Of a stretch of DNA of 64,000 nt, positions 49,095-57,585 are shown in pieces. The stretch spans positions 1 to 64,000 of the forward strand of contig JAHHRS010000004.1 of NCBI GenBank assembly GCA_020025675.1, in the 5' to 3' direction. This DNA is from Oscillospiraceae bacterium. GTDB lineage: Bacteria; Bacillota; Clostridia; Oscillospirales; Oscillospiraceae. The notes under the pieces were generated by a model, which saw nothing but the letters and a program-made list of their open reading frames with translations, made no database searches and was not told where the DNA came from. Position 1 is the stretch's first letter. Every line of letters begins with the position of its first letter. The position numbers and the translations under genes are program-made.

Positions 49095-49108
49095 GTTGCG
49101 GTTGCAAC
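49095..49108. promoter_or_regulatory. GTTGC-N4-GCAAC palindrome, candidate Crp/Fnr-family operator
   Basis: A perfect 5-4-5 dyad, the same geometry as FNR sites, lies in the divergent intergenic region. Its centre (49101.5) is about 41.5 bp upstream of the predicted flavodiiron start and overlaps the -35 of the regulator's own promoter. Confidence 0.6.
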
Positions 49109-49124
49109 AGAACGGCGTTATAAT
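49096..49124 (+). promoter_or_regulatory. Promoter of the Crp/Fnr-type regulator
   Basis: TTGCGG, 17 bases and a perfect TATAAT (49119-49124). The -35 lies inside the palindrome, which suggests autorepression. Confidence 0.6.
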
Positions 49125-49158
49125 TATATATATACTGCAAATAAAGAAGGAAAAACTT

Positions 49159-49803
49159 ATGACAGAAAATCCCCTTTTCAAAGGCATAAGCAAAGATAGC
49201 TTAAAAGCCATGTATGATTGTTTCAAACCTGAGTTTCGCAGCTTCAAAAAAGGAGACACGATTTTAGTATATTCTCAAACACTTCAGTACCTTTGTGTTC
49301 TCATAAGCGGCAAAGCTCACCTATACTGTATGGACAGCGACGGCGAGTATACTCTTATAGAGCATTACGGGCAAAACGATATTTTCGGCGAAGTGTTTGC
49401 CATATCTAATGCGGCTCTTGGCTATGCAGTTGAGGCAGACAGTGATTGCCGGGTAATGTTTACCCGCTTTTCATGTATCTGCGGCCGCTGTAAAAATGCC
49501 TGCCAGCATCACACCCAGCTAACACAAAATCTTTTCGAGCTTTCAGCCAAAAAGACGCAGGATTTATCTCTCAGAATAAATATGATAAGCAAGAAATCTC
49601 TCAGAAGAAAGCTCTGCGCCTATTTTGAGTATCAGCGTGAGAAACGAGGAAGTGACAGTTTTGAGATTGACAGTTCCCTGTCTCAGCTGGCAGGATATTT
49701 GTGTGCAGACAGAAGCAGCATGATGAGAGAGCTGAAAAACATGTGCGATGAGGGACTTATTAAACGAAACGGAAGAAAAATTAAAATAATAAATCTTAGT
49801 TAA
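49159..49803 (+). CDS. Crp/Fnr-family transcriptional regulator with a Cys4 cluster
   Basis: 214 residues from ATG at 49159 (MTENPLFKGI), preceded by AGAAGGA. The longer frame from 49096 would be translated through the promoter and is rejected. A cyclic-nucleotide-binding-like barrel (about 20-110; GHYGQNDIFGEVFA-type turn) leads into CICGRCKNACQ, a CxCxxCxxxC cluster that could bind an Fe-S cluster. A dimer helix and a winged helix follow (SLSQLAGYLCADRSSMMRELKNM). It is divergent from the flavodiiron gene and probably controls it. Confidence 0.88.
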   Translation: MTENPLFKGISKDSLKAMYDCFKPEFRSFKKGDTILVYSQTLQYLCVLISGKAHLYCMDSDGEYTLIEHYGQNDIFGEVFAISNAALGYAVEADSDCRVMFTRFSCICGRCKNACQHHTQLTQNLFELSAKKTQDLSLRINMISKKSLRRKLCAYFEYQREKRGSDSFEIDSSLSQLAGYLCADRSSMMRELKNMCDEGLIKRNGRKIKIINLS

Positions 49804-49817
49804 AGTGAGGAATAATT

Positions 49818-50186
49818 ATGGCAGAAAAAAAATTTTACGGTCCGGAGGGACGGATTGAATTTCAGGGACTTAAGGAAGATTACGATGGGGCAAAGCTTTT
49901 TGATAAATTCAGAGTAGGCAAACTGGGTGTATACTACCGAGAAAATTTCAGACAGAAATTCCTGCCTTATGATTTTATCCAGCGTGCCTTTATAAGAATT
50001 CATGAAACTAATGCCCGTACCTGCTGTGCCTGCAACAAATACAGATACTATACCATTGAATTTGTACATAACGGCAAAGAGTATTCAAACGTCATATCCG
50101 AAAAAGAGGAGCTTATGGATGATGCCCTTGCGCTAATACACGCCATGGCGCCGCAGATTGCAATAGGTTTTGAAAAAAAAGAGTAA
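49818..50186 (+). CDS. Uncharacterised small protein
   Basis: 122 residues, soluble. FDKFRVGKLGVYYRENFRQ, QRAFIRIHETNARTCCACNKY and FVHNGKEYSNVISEKEEL suggest a PH-like/all-beta core followed by a helix. The TCCAC motif is notable. I do not recognise a family. It begins 15 bp after the regulator gene behind GTGAGGA, so it is probably cotranscribed with it. It is convergent with feoB. Confidence 0.7.
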   Translation: MAEKKFYGPEGRIEFQGLKEDYDGAKLFDKFRVGKLGVYYRENFRQKFLPYDFIQRAFIRIHETNARTCCACNKYRYYTIEFVHNGKEYSNVISEKEELMDDALALIHAMAPQIAIGFEKKE

Positions 50187-50204
50187 AATATATTTTTTGT
50201 ATAT

Positions 50205-52292
50205 TTACATTTCAGCTAATTTAAAAAGTCCCGACACACAGGCACAAACTATAATTCCGGCAGCGGTTGGAAGAAGTGCCGAGAGCACAGTCCATTTTAA
50301 ACTCCCGGTCTCTTTTTTTACGGTCATCAATGTAGTTGAACAGGGCCAGTGAAATAGAGTAAAAAGTAAAAAGCACAAAGCAGTTTTTATACCCCATCCG
50401 TTTTGTATTAGTAACGCCTTGATTTCTTCAAGTGTCCCCAGCTGAACAATACTGTTTCCGGCGGTGTATATCATTATTATAATAGGTAGGACAATTTCAT
50501 TTGCAGGCAGTGCCAGAATAAAGGCTAAAATTATTACACCGTCAAGACCCATAAAACGTCCAATCGGTTCAAGTGCCCCAGCGCATATATTTATAATGCT
50601 CTCACCGCCCACGCTTATATTGGCGCACAGGTACAATACTGCCCCGGCAGGTGCAGCCACTGTTGCCGCTCTGCCCAGCACAAAAAGAGTTCTGTCGAAT
50701 ATTGAGTGTATGAGTACATGACCTATTCTCGGTCTTCTGTAAGGCGGCATTTCCAATATAAATGAGGACGGCTCACCTTTTAAAAAAGTGTCTGACAGAA
50801 GTCTTGTGGCAAAAAGGCTCATGCCAACCGCAAGTGTAATAAACAGAGTAAGTAAAAGCGCAGAGGCGAAAGCTGAATACTTTCCGCATCCTATAACGAA
50901 AAACATTGATATTACAGCTATAAGCATTGGGAAGCGTCCGTTACAGGGTACAAAGCTGTTAGTAATGATAGCTAAAAGCCTTTCTCTTGGCGAATTTATT
51001 ATTCTGCACCCTATTACTCCCGCCGCATTACAGCCAAAACCCATACACATTGTGAGAGCTTGTTTTCCACATGCTCTGCACTTGTGGAATGCGTTGTCTA
51101 AATTAAAAGCCACTCTCGGCAAATAGCCCGCGTCCTCAAGAAGAGTAAAAAGCGGGAAAAAAATGGCCATAGGCGGCAGCATTACAGAAACCACCCACGC
51201 AAGGACTCTGTAAACTCCGTCAATCAGCAGTCCCGTAATAAAATCCGGTACTGACAGCATAATAAAAAGTTCCCTGAGTTTCTCTTCTAAACCGAACAGC
51301 AGCTTTGCAAGTAAATCAGACGGATAGTTTGCCCCAACTATTGTAATATAGAATATGAGTGCTAAAAGCATAAGCATAACCGGATACCCGACCAATCGCC
51401 CGGTAAGTAATTTGTCAACATATCTGTCTTTTTTTGAGTATTCTTCCTTATTGAATTTTACCGCACGGGATGCCAGATTTTGGCCTTCGTGTACTATGCT
51501 TTCAGCAATCATATCCTGAACTTTCTCTTTATCCAGCCCCATATTTAAAAGCCGCTCCCGCTCTGATTCTGCAATTTTTAAAAGTTTGCTGTCAGCATAA
51601 AGCCTGCCATTTAGAAATAGGTTTATCTTTTTTAACAGGTTTTCTTCTCCCTCTAAGAGTTTAAGACACAGCCAGCGGGGGCATAGCTGGTTTCCGCACA
51701 ATTTTTCAGCCTCATATAACATATTTTCAACTGAGATTTCCAGTTCATAGGGATATTTTAACTCTTTTGCAGCCTTTTTCGGTGCATTAATCAGCTCATC
51801 CAGTGCTTTTAAAATATTTTTTCGACAGTTCCTGTTTTTAGCAGTAATTCCTATTACAGGCAGTCCAAGACTCTCTGACAGCTGAGTAAAATCTATCTCT
51901 ATACCCTTCTTTTTAGCTTCATCCATAAGATTAACGCAAACAAGAACTTTTTTGCCCAGTTCCCTTGTCTGTAAAACCAAATTCAGGTTTCTCTCAAGGC
52001 AGGTAGCATCGCACACCACTATTACAGCCTCAGCTCCGCCAAAGCATATAAAATCTCTGGCTATCTCCTCCTCAGGTGAGCGGGAGCTGAGAGAGTAGGA
52101 ACCGGGGGTATCCACAAGCTGGTAACGCCCGCCTCCGCACAATCCTCTTGCACTGGCAACCGTCTTTCCGGGCCAGTTGCCCGTGTGTTGGTTCATTCCG
52201 GTAAGAGAATTAAAGACAGTGCTCTTTCCCACATTGGGATTTCCTGCCAGTGCTGCCACAAGAGGCTTCTTATCAATCTCATTTTTGTTCAT
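50205..52292 (-). CDS. feoB: Ferrous iron transport protein B
   Basis: 695 residues. An N-terminal G domain (G1 GNPNVGKST, G3 DTPGSYSLSS, G4 VNLMDEAKKKG) is followed by a helical domain and a membrane region with two gate motifs (PFVPCNGRFPM-type Cys region and the C-terminal repeat). It imports Fe(II) under anaerobic conditions. It overlaps feoA by 4 bp and is convergent with the small unknown gene. Confidence 0.97.
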   Translation of the reverse strand: MNKNEIDKKPLVAALAGNPNVGKSTVFNSLTGMNQHTGNWPGKTVASARGLCGGGRYQLVDTPGSYSLSSRSPEEEIARDFICFGGAEAVIVVCDATCLERNLNLVLQTRELGKKVLVCVNLMDEAKKKGIEIDFTQLSESLGLPVIGITAKNRNCRKNILKALDELINAPKKAAKELKYPYELEISVENMLYEAEKLCGNQLCPRWLCLKLLEGEENLLKKINLFLNGRLYADSKLLKIAESERERLLNMGLDKEKVQDMIAESIVHEGQNLASRAVKFNKEEYSKKDRYVDKLLTGRLVGYPVMLMLLALIFYITIVGANYPSDLLAKLLFGLEEKLRELFIMLSVPDFITGLLIDGVYRVLAWVVSVMLPPMAIFFPLFTLLEDAGYLPRVAFNLDNAFHKCRACGKQALTMCMGFGCNAAGVIGCRIINSPRERLLAIITNSFVPCNGRFPMLIAVISMFFVIGCGKYSAFASALLLTLFITLAVGMSLFATRLLSDTFLKGEPSSFILEMPPYRRPRIGHVLIHSIFDRTLFVLGRAATVAAPAGAVLYLCANISVGGESIINICAGALEPIGRFMGLDGVIILAFILALPANEIVLPIIIMIYTAGNSIVQLGTLEEIKALLIQNGWGIKTALCFLLFTLFHWPCSTTLMTVKKETGSLKWTVLSALLPTAAGIIVCACVSGLFKLAEM

Positions 52293-52534
52293 ACTCCGCC
52301 CCCCAAACTGCCATTTGCTTTGAGGTGCACTCCCCTGCTGTCCTCATCTCTCAGTGCTATTACAGCGCCTTTTATAAAATAAGCTGCCGGATCTCCTCCG
52401 GGGCTTCTGCCAACACACTCAAGCTCCGTTCCGGATATTACTCCTATATCCTGCAGTCTTCGGCGCATAGAGCCTTCTGTTTCCAGTTTCTCAACTACGC
52501 CCTTTTCTCCGGGTCTTAATTCGTTCAGCGTCAT
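52289..52534 (-). CDS. feoA: Ferrous iron transport protein A
   Basis: 81 residues, an SH3-like domain: LRPGEKGVVEKLET, RRRLQDIGVISGTELECV and VIALRDEDSRGVHLK are characteristic. It modulates FeoB. GGAGGAGG precedes the ATG, and its stop overlaps the feoB start. I saw no clear Fur box upstream. Confidence 0.95.
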   Translation of the reverse strand: MTLNELRPGEKGVVEKLETEGSMRRRLQDIGVISGTELECVGRSPGGDPAAYFIKGAVIALRDEDSRGVHLKANGSLGGGV

Positions 52535-52644
52535 TTTACTACCTCCTCCCCATCCAGTATATTTAACATATACTACATGTGTTATTGACTTATGGGGAAT
52601 AAATTGTTAATATCAATTGAGAGTAATTCCGGGAGGTTTAAATC

Positions 52645-53562
52645 ATGTTTAAATTTAACCATTTCAACTTTAATGTTCTCGATATGGAGCGCAGTCTTAA
52701 ATTTTATGATGAGGCTTTGGGTTTAAAGCCCGTCAGAGAAAAAGAAGCAGCCGACGGCAGCTATAAACTCATATTTTTGGGAGACGGAAAGAGCGATTTC
52801 ACTCTGGAGCTTACGCATTTAAAGGACAGAACAGAGCCCTACAATTTAGGTGAGGGTGAGTTTCACTTGGCTTTTGAAGTAGATGACTTTGAAGCTTCAT
52901 ATGAAAAGCACAAAAAAATGGGATGTGTATGTCAGGATCCCGGCAAAATAAGAGCATATTTTATTGAAGATCCCGACGGCTACTGGATAGAAATAGTTAG
53001 AAGCAAAAAGGCAAAAGCCGCTGAAAATCCAACTGAGCCTAAAGATTACCTTATAGTAGTTGATATGCAGAACGATTTCATAGACGGACCGCTGGGAAGT
53101 AAAGAGGCCATGGCCATAGTACCCAATGTTTTGGAGAAAATAAGAAGCTTTAACGGTCGTGTTCTATTTACCAGAGATACCCACGGTGAAAACTACTTGG
53201 ATACGCAGGAAGGCAGAAAACTCCCTGTTTCTCACTGTATTAAAGGCACCGATGGTTGGGAGATAAGAAAAGAACTTGAAGATTTGAGAAATGATCTTGC
53301 AATAGACAAGCCTACTTTCGGTTCAAGAGAGCTTGCAGAGCTTCTATATAATGAAAATGAGCTTAAGCATATAAAGAGCGTCACCCTCATTGGTCTCTGT
53401 ACAGATATCTGCGTTATCTCAAATGCTATGCTTATAAAGGCTTTTCTCCCCGAAATGCCCGTAATAGTTGATGGGTCATGCTGTGCCGGCGTTACCCCCC
53501 AGAGCCATACCACAGCACTTGAGGCAATGAAGATGTGCCAGATAGAGGTTATAAACCAGTAA
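52645..53562 (+). CDS. VOC (glyoxalase-like) domain fused to an isochorismatase/nicotinamidase-family hydrolase
   Basis: 305 residues. Residues 1-125 form a vicinal-oxygen-chelate domain (FNHFNFNVLDMERSLKFYDEALGL, read in blocks; metal ligand candidates His6, His in GEFHLAFEV, Glu in YWIEIVR). A short Lys/Ala/Pro linker leads into a cysteine hydrolase (about 132-305) with the triad Asp (VVDMQNDF), Lys (IDKPTFGS) and Cys (IGLCTDICV). The second half resembles nicotinamidase-like enzymes, the first lactoylglutathione lyase-like. GGGAGG precedes the ATG. It is 10 bp upstream of the rdgB-type gene. The fusion is intact, with no internal stop. Confidence 0.9.
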   Translation: MFKFNHFNFNVLDMERSLKFYDEALGLKPVREKEAADGSYKLIFLGDGKSDFTLELTHLKDRTEPYNLGEGEFHLAFEVDDFEASYEKHKKMGCVCQDPGKIRAYFIEDPDGYWIEIVRSKKAKAAENPTEPKDYLIVVDMQNDFIDGPLGSKEAMAIVPNVLEKIRSFNGRVLFTRDTHGENYLDTQEGRKLPVSHCIKGTDGWEIRKELEDLRNDLAIDKPTFGSRELAELLYNENELKHIKSVTLIGLCTDICVISNAMLIKAFLPEMPVIVDGSCCAGVTPQSHTTALEAMKMCQIEVINQ

Positions 53563-53572
53563 GGAGAATAAA

Positions 53573-54145
53573 TTGAAGCTTATAATTGCATCCAATAACA
53601 CTCACAAATTAACAGAGATAAAAGCTATTTTAGGCTCCGTCTTTGATGAAATTCTCTCCATGAGAGAGGCCGGAATAGAGCATGAAACCGTGGAAGACGG
53701 GAATACATTCATGGAAAACGCCGAAAAGAAAGCAAGAGAAATTGCCGAAATTTCTGGCTGTCCCGCTCTTGCCGATGACAGCGGACTGTGCGTTGACGCT
53801 TTGGGCGGTGCTCCGGGCATATTCTCAGCGCGGTTTTCCGGGGTTCACGGGGACGACAAGGCAAATAATCGCCTGCTCCTTCAAAAGCTTCAAGGTGTTG
53901 AAGATCGTTCAGCCCACTACACCTGCGCCATGGCTCTCATTTGGCCTGACGGAAAGGAAGTTAACGCCGAGGGTTATCTTGAAGGAAAGATAGGCTTTGA
54001 GGAAAAAGGTCAAAACGGTTTTGGCTATGATCCCCTTTTCATAATTTCAGCGCTAAACAAGACAGCCGCTGAAATAAGTCCTGAGGAAAAGAACAGTATA
54101 AGTCACAGGGCAAAAGCCTTAAATGACCTGCTGCATAAACTCTGA
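53573..54145 (+). CDS. rdgB: RdgB/HAM1-family XTP/dITP pyrophosphatase
   Basis: 190 residues. It starts with TTG at 53573, behind AAGGAGA. IASNNTHKLTEIKAIL (substrate-binding start), ALADDSGLCVDALGGAPGIFSAR and GFGYDPLF are the family signatures. It removes ITP/XTP and their deoxy forms from the nucleotide pool. It is the second gene after the VOC-hydrolase fusion. The accessory segment begins within 5 bp of its stop codon. Confidence 0.95.
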   Translation: MKLIIASNNTHKLTEIKAILGSVFDEILSMREAGIEHETVEDGNTFMENAEKKAREIAEISGCPALADDSGLCVDALGGAPGIFSARFSGVHGDDKANNRLLLQKLQGVEDRSAHYTCAMALIWPDGKEVNAEGYLEGKIGFEEKGQNGFGYDPLFIISALNKTAAEISPEEKNSISHRAKALNDLLHKL

Positions 54146-54148
54146 TAT

Positions 54149-54185
54149 AAAAAATCTGTCCCGATAACCCTCAGTGCTCTAAAGG
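54149..54185. repeat. Left copy of an approximately 37-bp inverted repeat bounding the accessory segment
   Basis: AAAAAATCTGTCCCGA at 54149-54164 and AGTGCTCTAAAGG at 54173-54185. The inverse complement occurs at 62099-62136, identical over the outer 16 bases and 12 of the inner 13. It follows directly after the rdgB stop codon. Confidence 0.6.
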
Positions 54186-54207
54186 ATGTTTTTTAGAATT
54201 GAATTAT

Positions 54208-54238
54208 GTGCAGCCCTTTTATAGGGGCTGCACTTTTT
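54208..54238 (+). terminator. Terminator downstream of rdgB
   Basis: A 9-bp stem GTGCAGCCC/GGGCTGCAC with an 8-base loop is followed by TTTTT. Confidence 0.85.
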
Positions 54239-54716
54239 CATGCACTGGTTATACGCCTATTCTGCCGCAAAGCTTTCTGAGTATTTACTCTTTCAGAATT
54301 GTATCTCTTCTTTACGAGATAATGAAACACTGGTTCATAGCAGCGAACAAAATCTGCTAGATTTGAAACTGCCTCTGCTACCAGTTTTTCCAGTACAACG
54401 TGTCGTATAAAATGTATCTGTCATTTATTGCTTCCATTATTGTATTTTGAGCTTGAAAAGAATTCCTGACTTCTTTTCAAGCTCTTAGCTGAGCAGAAGT
54501 GCATTGGCGATTTACAATCATAACAATATACTTTGCCAGAAAATAAGCTTGTCCAATTTCTACCACCTCCGTGTCCAGTTTTAGCTTATTACTTCGAGCT
54601 TAGCATCTGAAGCTTAAAGAAAGCTGAAAATTTTTTGATTTTCGCAATGTACACAAATTGTTTAAATTTACGCCCTCTGAGGATTTCGCAGTGGGCAATT
54701 TTTTATAAAAAATCCT
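54239..54716. other. Non-coding or decayed stretch
   Basis: 478 bp without an intact open frame. A short inverted pair (AGCTTGAAAAGAA / TTCTTTTCAAGCT, around 54451-54484) is present. Pieces of minus-strand frames are interrupted by stops and are not recognisable. Confidence 0.5.
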
Positions 54717-55006
54717 GTGCCAGAAGACACAGGAAATTTAATCATATTCTCATTTCGGATAGCATTTCAAAGTAGTCTACTTGCCTCAAGAGAGGACTCT
54801 GCGGATTATCGTCTGTTGGCTATCACTGACTGCACAGAGCTTGAGCAGGAACATAAGAAGCTCCAGGATGAGATGAAAATGGCAGAGAGCATAACACATA
54901 ATACATTGGTAAGAATTCCTCCAACTCACACGATCAGGAGGAATTCACCGCAAAATATAACCAATTGGTTGAAAGATATGAAACAGCAAATCGTATCACA
55001 AATTAA
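54717..55006 (+). pseudogene. Remnant of a large serine recombinase (C-terminal coiled-coil end), frameshifted
   Basis: In one frame the stretch reads SSLLASREDSADYRLL and ITDCTELEQEHKKLQDEM; a second frame (54923-55006) reads NSHDQEEFTAKYNQLVERYE and TANRITN before a stop. In sequence order these match the zinc-ribbon/coiled-coil tail of large serine recombinases from Firmicute mobile elements (pattern TDCTxLEQE, then DQEEYxxRYxxLVxRYE). At least one frameshift separates the two parts, and nothing of the catalytic domain remains nearby. Confidence 0.75.
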
Positions 55007-55010
55007 GTCT

Positions 55011-55056
55011 GTCAAAGAACCCCGATTTCTTTATGCGGAAATCGGGGTTCTTTGAC
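55011..55056. terminator. 19-bp perfect inverted repeat
   Basis: The arms 55011-55029 and 55038-55056 are perfectly complementary around an 8-base loop (core AACCCCGATTTC). There is no long T tract on the + side. It lies between the recombinase remnant and the EamA gene (-) and may terminate both. Confidence 0.65.
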
Positions 55057-55108
55057 GGGCTGTTTTATGCTCTCTAATACCGTGGACACATGGGGTTTTA
55101 CGGGAACA

Positions 55109-56032
55109 TTATGAAATATTCGGTTGCTTTGACTCTAAAAGAGTTGGGCCAAGTGATCCAAGTACAACTATGATAGCACCTAAAATCTGTACCCAAGACA
55201 TGGTTTCCTTAAAGATTAAAACGCCAACAAATGCGCCAACTACAACTTCCAACGAAGATAAAATACTACATGTTGTTGTTTCAATGTATTCCGTAGCCTT
55301 TACCATAGAAACATTAGCAACCATTGTGCACAGGAGCCCCAGACAAACTATATTCAGCAACACGTTTCCTACATCCGAAAACCGGAAGCTGCTTAAAATA
55401 CAGTTAAAGTCTGCAAAAATACTCAATCCCAATGCTGCACCTAAGAAGCCATAAACAAGCATAGTATCTCGCTTATATCTATTTTCATAATATCGTGGAA
55501 TCATTATCTGAAGAGCCACACCGAATCCATTCACAACGCCGGCAAGAATTCCCAGAAAATCTATCCTATTGTTAGAGCTACTGAAAACATCAGATACCAT
55601 TGTAGCTCCCAAAATACATAAGCCTATAATTATAATCGTTTTTACTGTAAGTTTCTCATGAAATATGAATACGCCGAGAATAGCTACCCACACCGGACTC
55701 ATAAACATTAAAACTGTCGCTACCGCAACCGGAATTCTCTGCAACGCAATACCATAGCAAACAAATCCCATTGCATAAGCCAATATTCCGTAAAGCAGAC
55801 ATATAAAAAAACCTTTTATATCGATTTTTAAGATTTCCGGATCTTTAATTGCCTTAATAGTAAAATATCCGATTCCGGCCAAAAGACATCGTAAAAAAGC
55901 TATATCATAACTGGAATACCCCGCAGTAGATAGCTCTTTTACAAAAATACCCATGATGCCCCAAAGACAGGCACCTAGCATAGCTAGCAGAATTCCGTTT
56001 CGCCTGCGCATTTTTATAGAGTTATTGATCAT
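55109..56032 (-). CDS. EamA/DMT-family transporter
   Basis: 307 residues with ten membrane segments in two five-helix EamA repeats (first around GACLWGIMGIFVKEL, second around LGILAGVVNGFGVALQI). Members export amino acids or metabolites, or import nucleotide-sugar-like solutes. It is the last gene of the octopine-type dehydrogenase, NhaC, EamA group, 12 bp after NhaC. AGAGG precedes the ATG. Confidence 0.92.
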   Translation of the reverse strand: MINNSIKMRRRNGILLAMLGACLWGIMGIFVKELSTAGYSSYDIAFLRCLLAGIGYFTIKAIKDPEILKIDIKGFFICLLYGILAYAMGFVCYGIALQRIPVAVATVLMFMSPVWVAILGVFIFHEKLTVKTIIIIGLCILGATMVSDVFSSSNNRIDFLGILAGVVNGFGVALQIMIPRYYENRYKRDTMLVYGFLGAALGLSIFADFNCILSSFRFSDVGNVLLNIVCLGLLCTMVANVSMVKATEYIETTTCSILSSLEVVVGAFVGVLIFKETMSWVQILGAIIVVLGSLGPTLLESKQPNIS

Positions 56033-56044
56033 ATCATTTGCCTC

Positions 56045-57499
56045 TTAAGCTTCAGCACACACTTCCTCAGAAAGTTCCTCACTGTAATCCTTTTTAGGCA
56101 ATGTCAAGCCAAGTGATACAAGAATAACTTCAACTACTATCGCAAGGTAACATGGAATGCACCACATCCAATATTCACCGGGACCAACACCGAGAATCTC
56201 GATGTAAAACAGAGCTGAGGTACCCCAAGGAACGAAAGGTAAGAACATCGTACCTGCGTCTTCAAGTGTACGGGACAGATTCTTAGTATGAAGTCCCATT
56301 CTTTTGTATACATCCTTCAAAAGCAATCCTGTCATCAGGATGGAAATTGAAGCAACACCTGCAGTAAATACTAAAATGGTGCTGATAAGCATGGTGGAAA
56401 AAATCAGTTCCTTTGGGCCTTTTATTTTTTTCGTGAAAGAACTTAATATAACATCCAAACAGCCGATTAGTTCTATAATACCGGCAAAAGCATAACCACA
56501 GAAAATTGTGACAACTACATTCATCATAGATGCGATGCCACCTCTGGTTACTAATGTAGTTATTTCGGGAGCAGTGGCTGCTGCGCAGGTTGGATTAGCA
56601 AACATAGTAGGATTAAATCCGGAAATCATAGCGTTGAAGCCATCGGAAAAACGCAGATTATTTGTAGTAACACCCACAATAACAGCTACCAGAGATGAAA
56701 TAAGCATCAAGGGAACTGTGGGCTTTTTCATTACAGAACCTACTAAAATGATTATTGCAGGCAAAAGCATAAAGAAATTGAAATTATAGAGCTCCTCAAG
56801 ATACCCTAACAAGGTAGTAACGCCATTGCTGACTTGCGCAGAATCTGCGCCGAATCCGCGTCCCACAATAAAATATACAATCAATGCGACAAAAGTAGCT
56901 GGCATAACGCTGGTTGCTGTGTGTCCAATGTGCTGAAATACAGTTATTTCGCAAACCAGCGGGCACAGATTAGTTGTATCAGATAAGGGGGAAAGTTTAT
57001 CACCTACAACCGCTCCGGAAATAATAGCGCCAGCGGCAATGCCAACCGGTATCTGCATACTGATTGCCACACCCATTAATGCAACACCTGCTGTGGCTGC
57101 AGCGCCCCAGGTTGTGCCAGTTGCTATTGCAATGGCACAGGTAACAAGGAAAGCAGTAATCAAGAACATATTGGGGCTAATCAGCTTCAGACCGTAGTAA
57201 AGAATTATAGGAACGGTACCTGAGAAAATCCAGGTACCAACAACTACGCCCACGGTCATAATGATAAACATGGTTGACATGCTGAGCCCTAGCTTATGGA
57301 TAATTCCACCTTCAATATCCCTCCAACTATATCCTAAGTACAATCCCATCAGTGCAGCATACACTGCACTTAACAGCAGCAACGGTTGGATTTTAATTCC
57401 TAATGATGTTCCAATTAAAATTGATCCGAAAAGAAATATAAGGCAAGATAATGCCTGCCACAAGCTGGGCTTTCTTTTTTTAGGGGTACACTCTTCCAT
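56045..57499 (-). CDS. NhaC-family Na+/H+ antiporter
   Basis: 484 residues from ATG at 57499 (MEECTPKKRKPSLW), preceded by GGAGGA. About 12 membrane segments; GAIISGAVVGDKLSPLSDTTNL is the strongest family motif. Family members exchange Na+ for H+ or couple Na+ to organic acids such as malate and lactate, so a metabolite role beside the opine-type dehydrogenase is possible but inferred. It lies between the dehydrogenase and EamA genes. Confidence 0.93.
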   Translation of the reverse strand: MEECTPKKRKPSLWQALSCLIFLFGSILIGTSLGIKIQPLLLLSAVYAALMGLYLGYSWRDIEGGIIHKLGLSMSTMFIIMTVGVVVGTWIFSGTVPIILYYGLKLISPNMFLITAFLVTCAIAIATGTTWGAAATAGVALMGVAISMQIPVGIAAGAIISGAVVGDKLSPLSDTTNLCPLVCEITVFQHIGHTATSVMPATFVALIVYFIVGRGFGADSAQVSNGVTTLLGYLEELYNFNFFMLLPAIIILVGSVMKKPTVPLMLISSLVAVIVGVTTNNLRFSDGFNAMISGFNPTMFANPTCAAATAPEITTLVTRGGIASMMNVVVTIFCGYAFAGIIELIGCLDVILSSFTKKIKGPKELIFSTMLISTILVFTAGVASISILMTGLLLKDVYKRMGLHTKNLSRTLEDAGTMFLPFVPWGTSALFYIEILGVGPGEYWMWCIPCYLAIVVEVILVSLGLTLPKKDYSEELSEEVCAEA

Positions 57500-57585
57500 A
57501 GTAATCCTCCAATAATACACATGGCAGGTACATCATGCTCGTAAGTGCAGACCGTACCTGCCACAAAATAGAAACCCGTTGTTAA

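Noticed and set aside
49096-49158. Longer N-terminus for the Crp/Fnr regulator
   Set aside because: The extension would be encoded by the promoter itself; AGAAGGA precedes the ATG at 49159.
52535-52644. Fur box before feoA
   Set aside because: No dyad close to GATAATGATAATCATTATC was found; iron control cannot be shown from this stretch.
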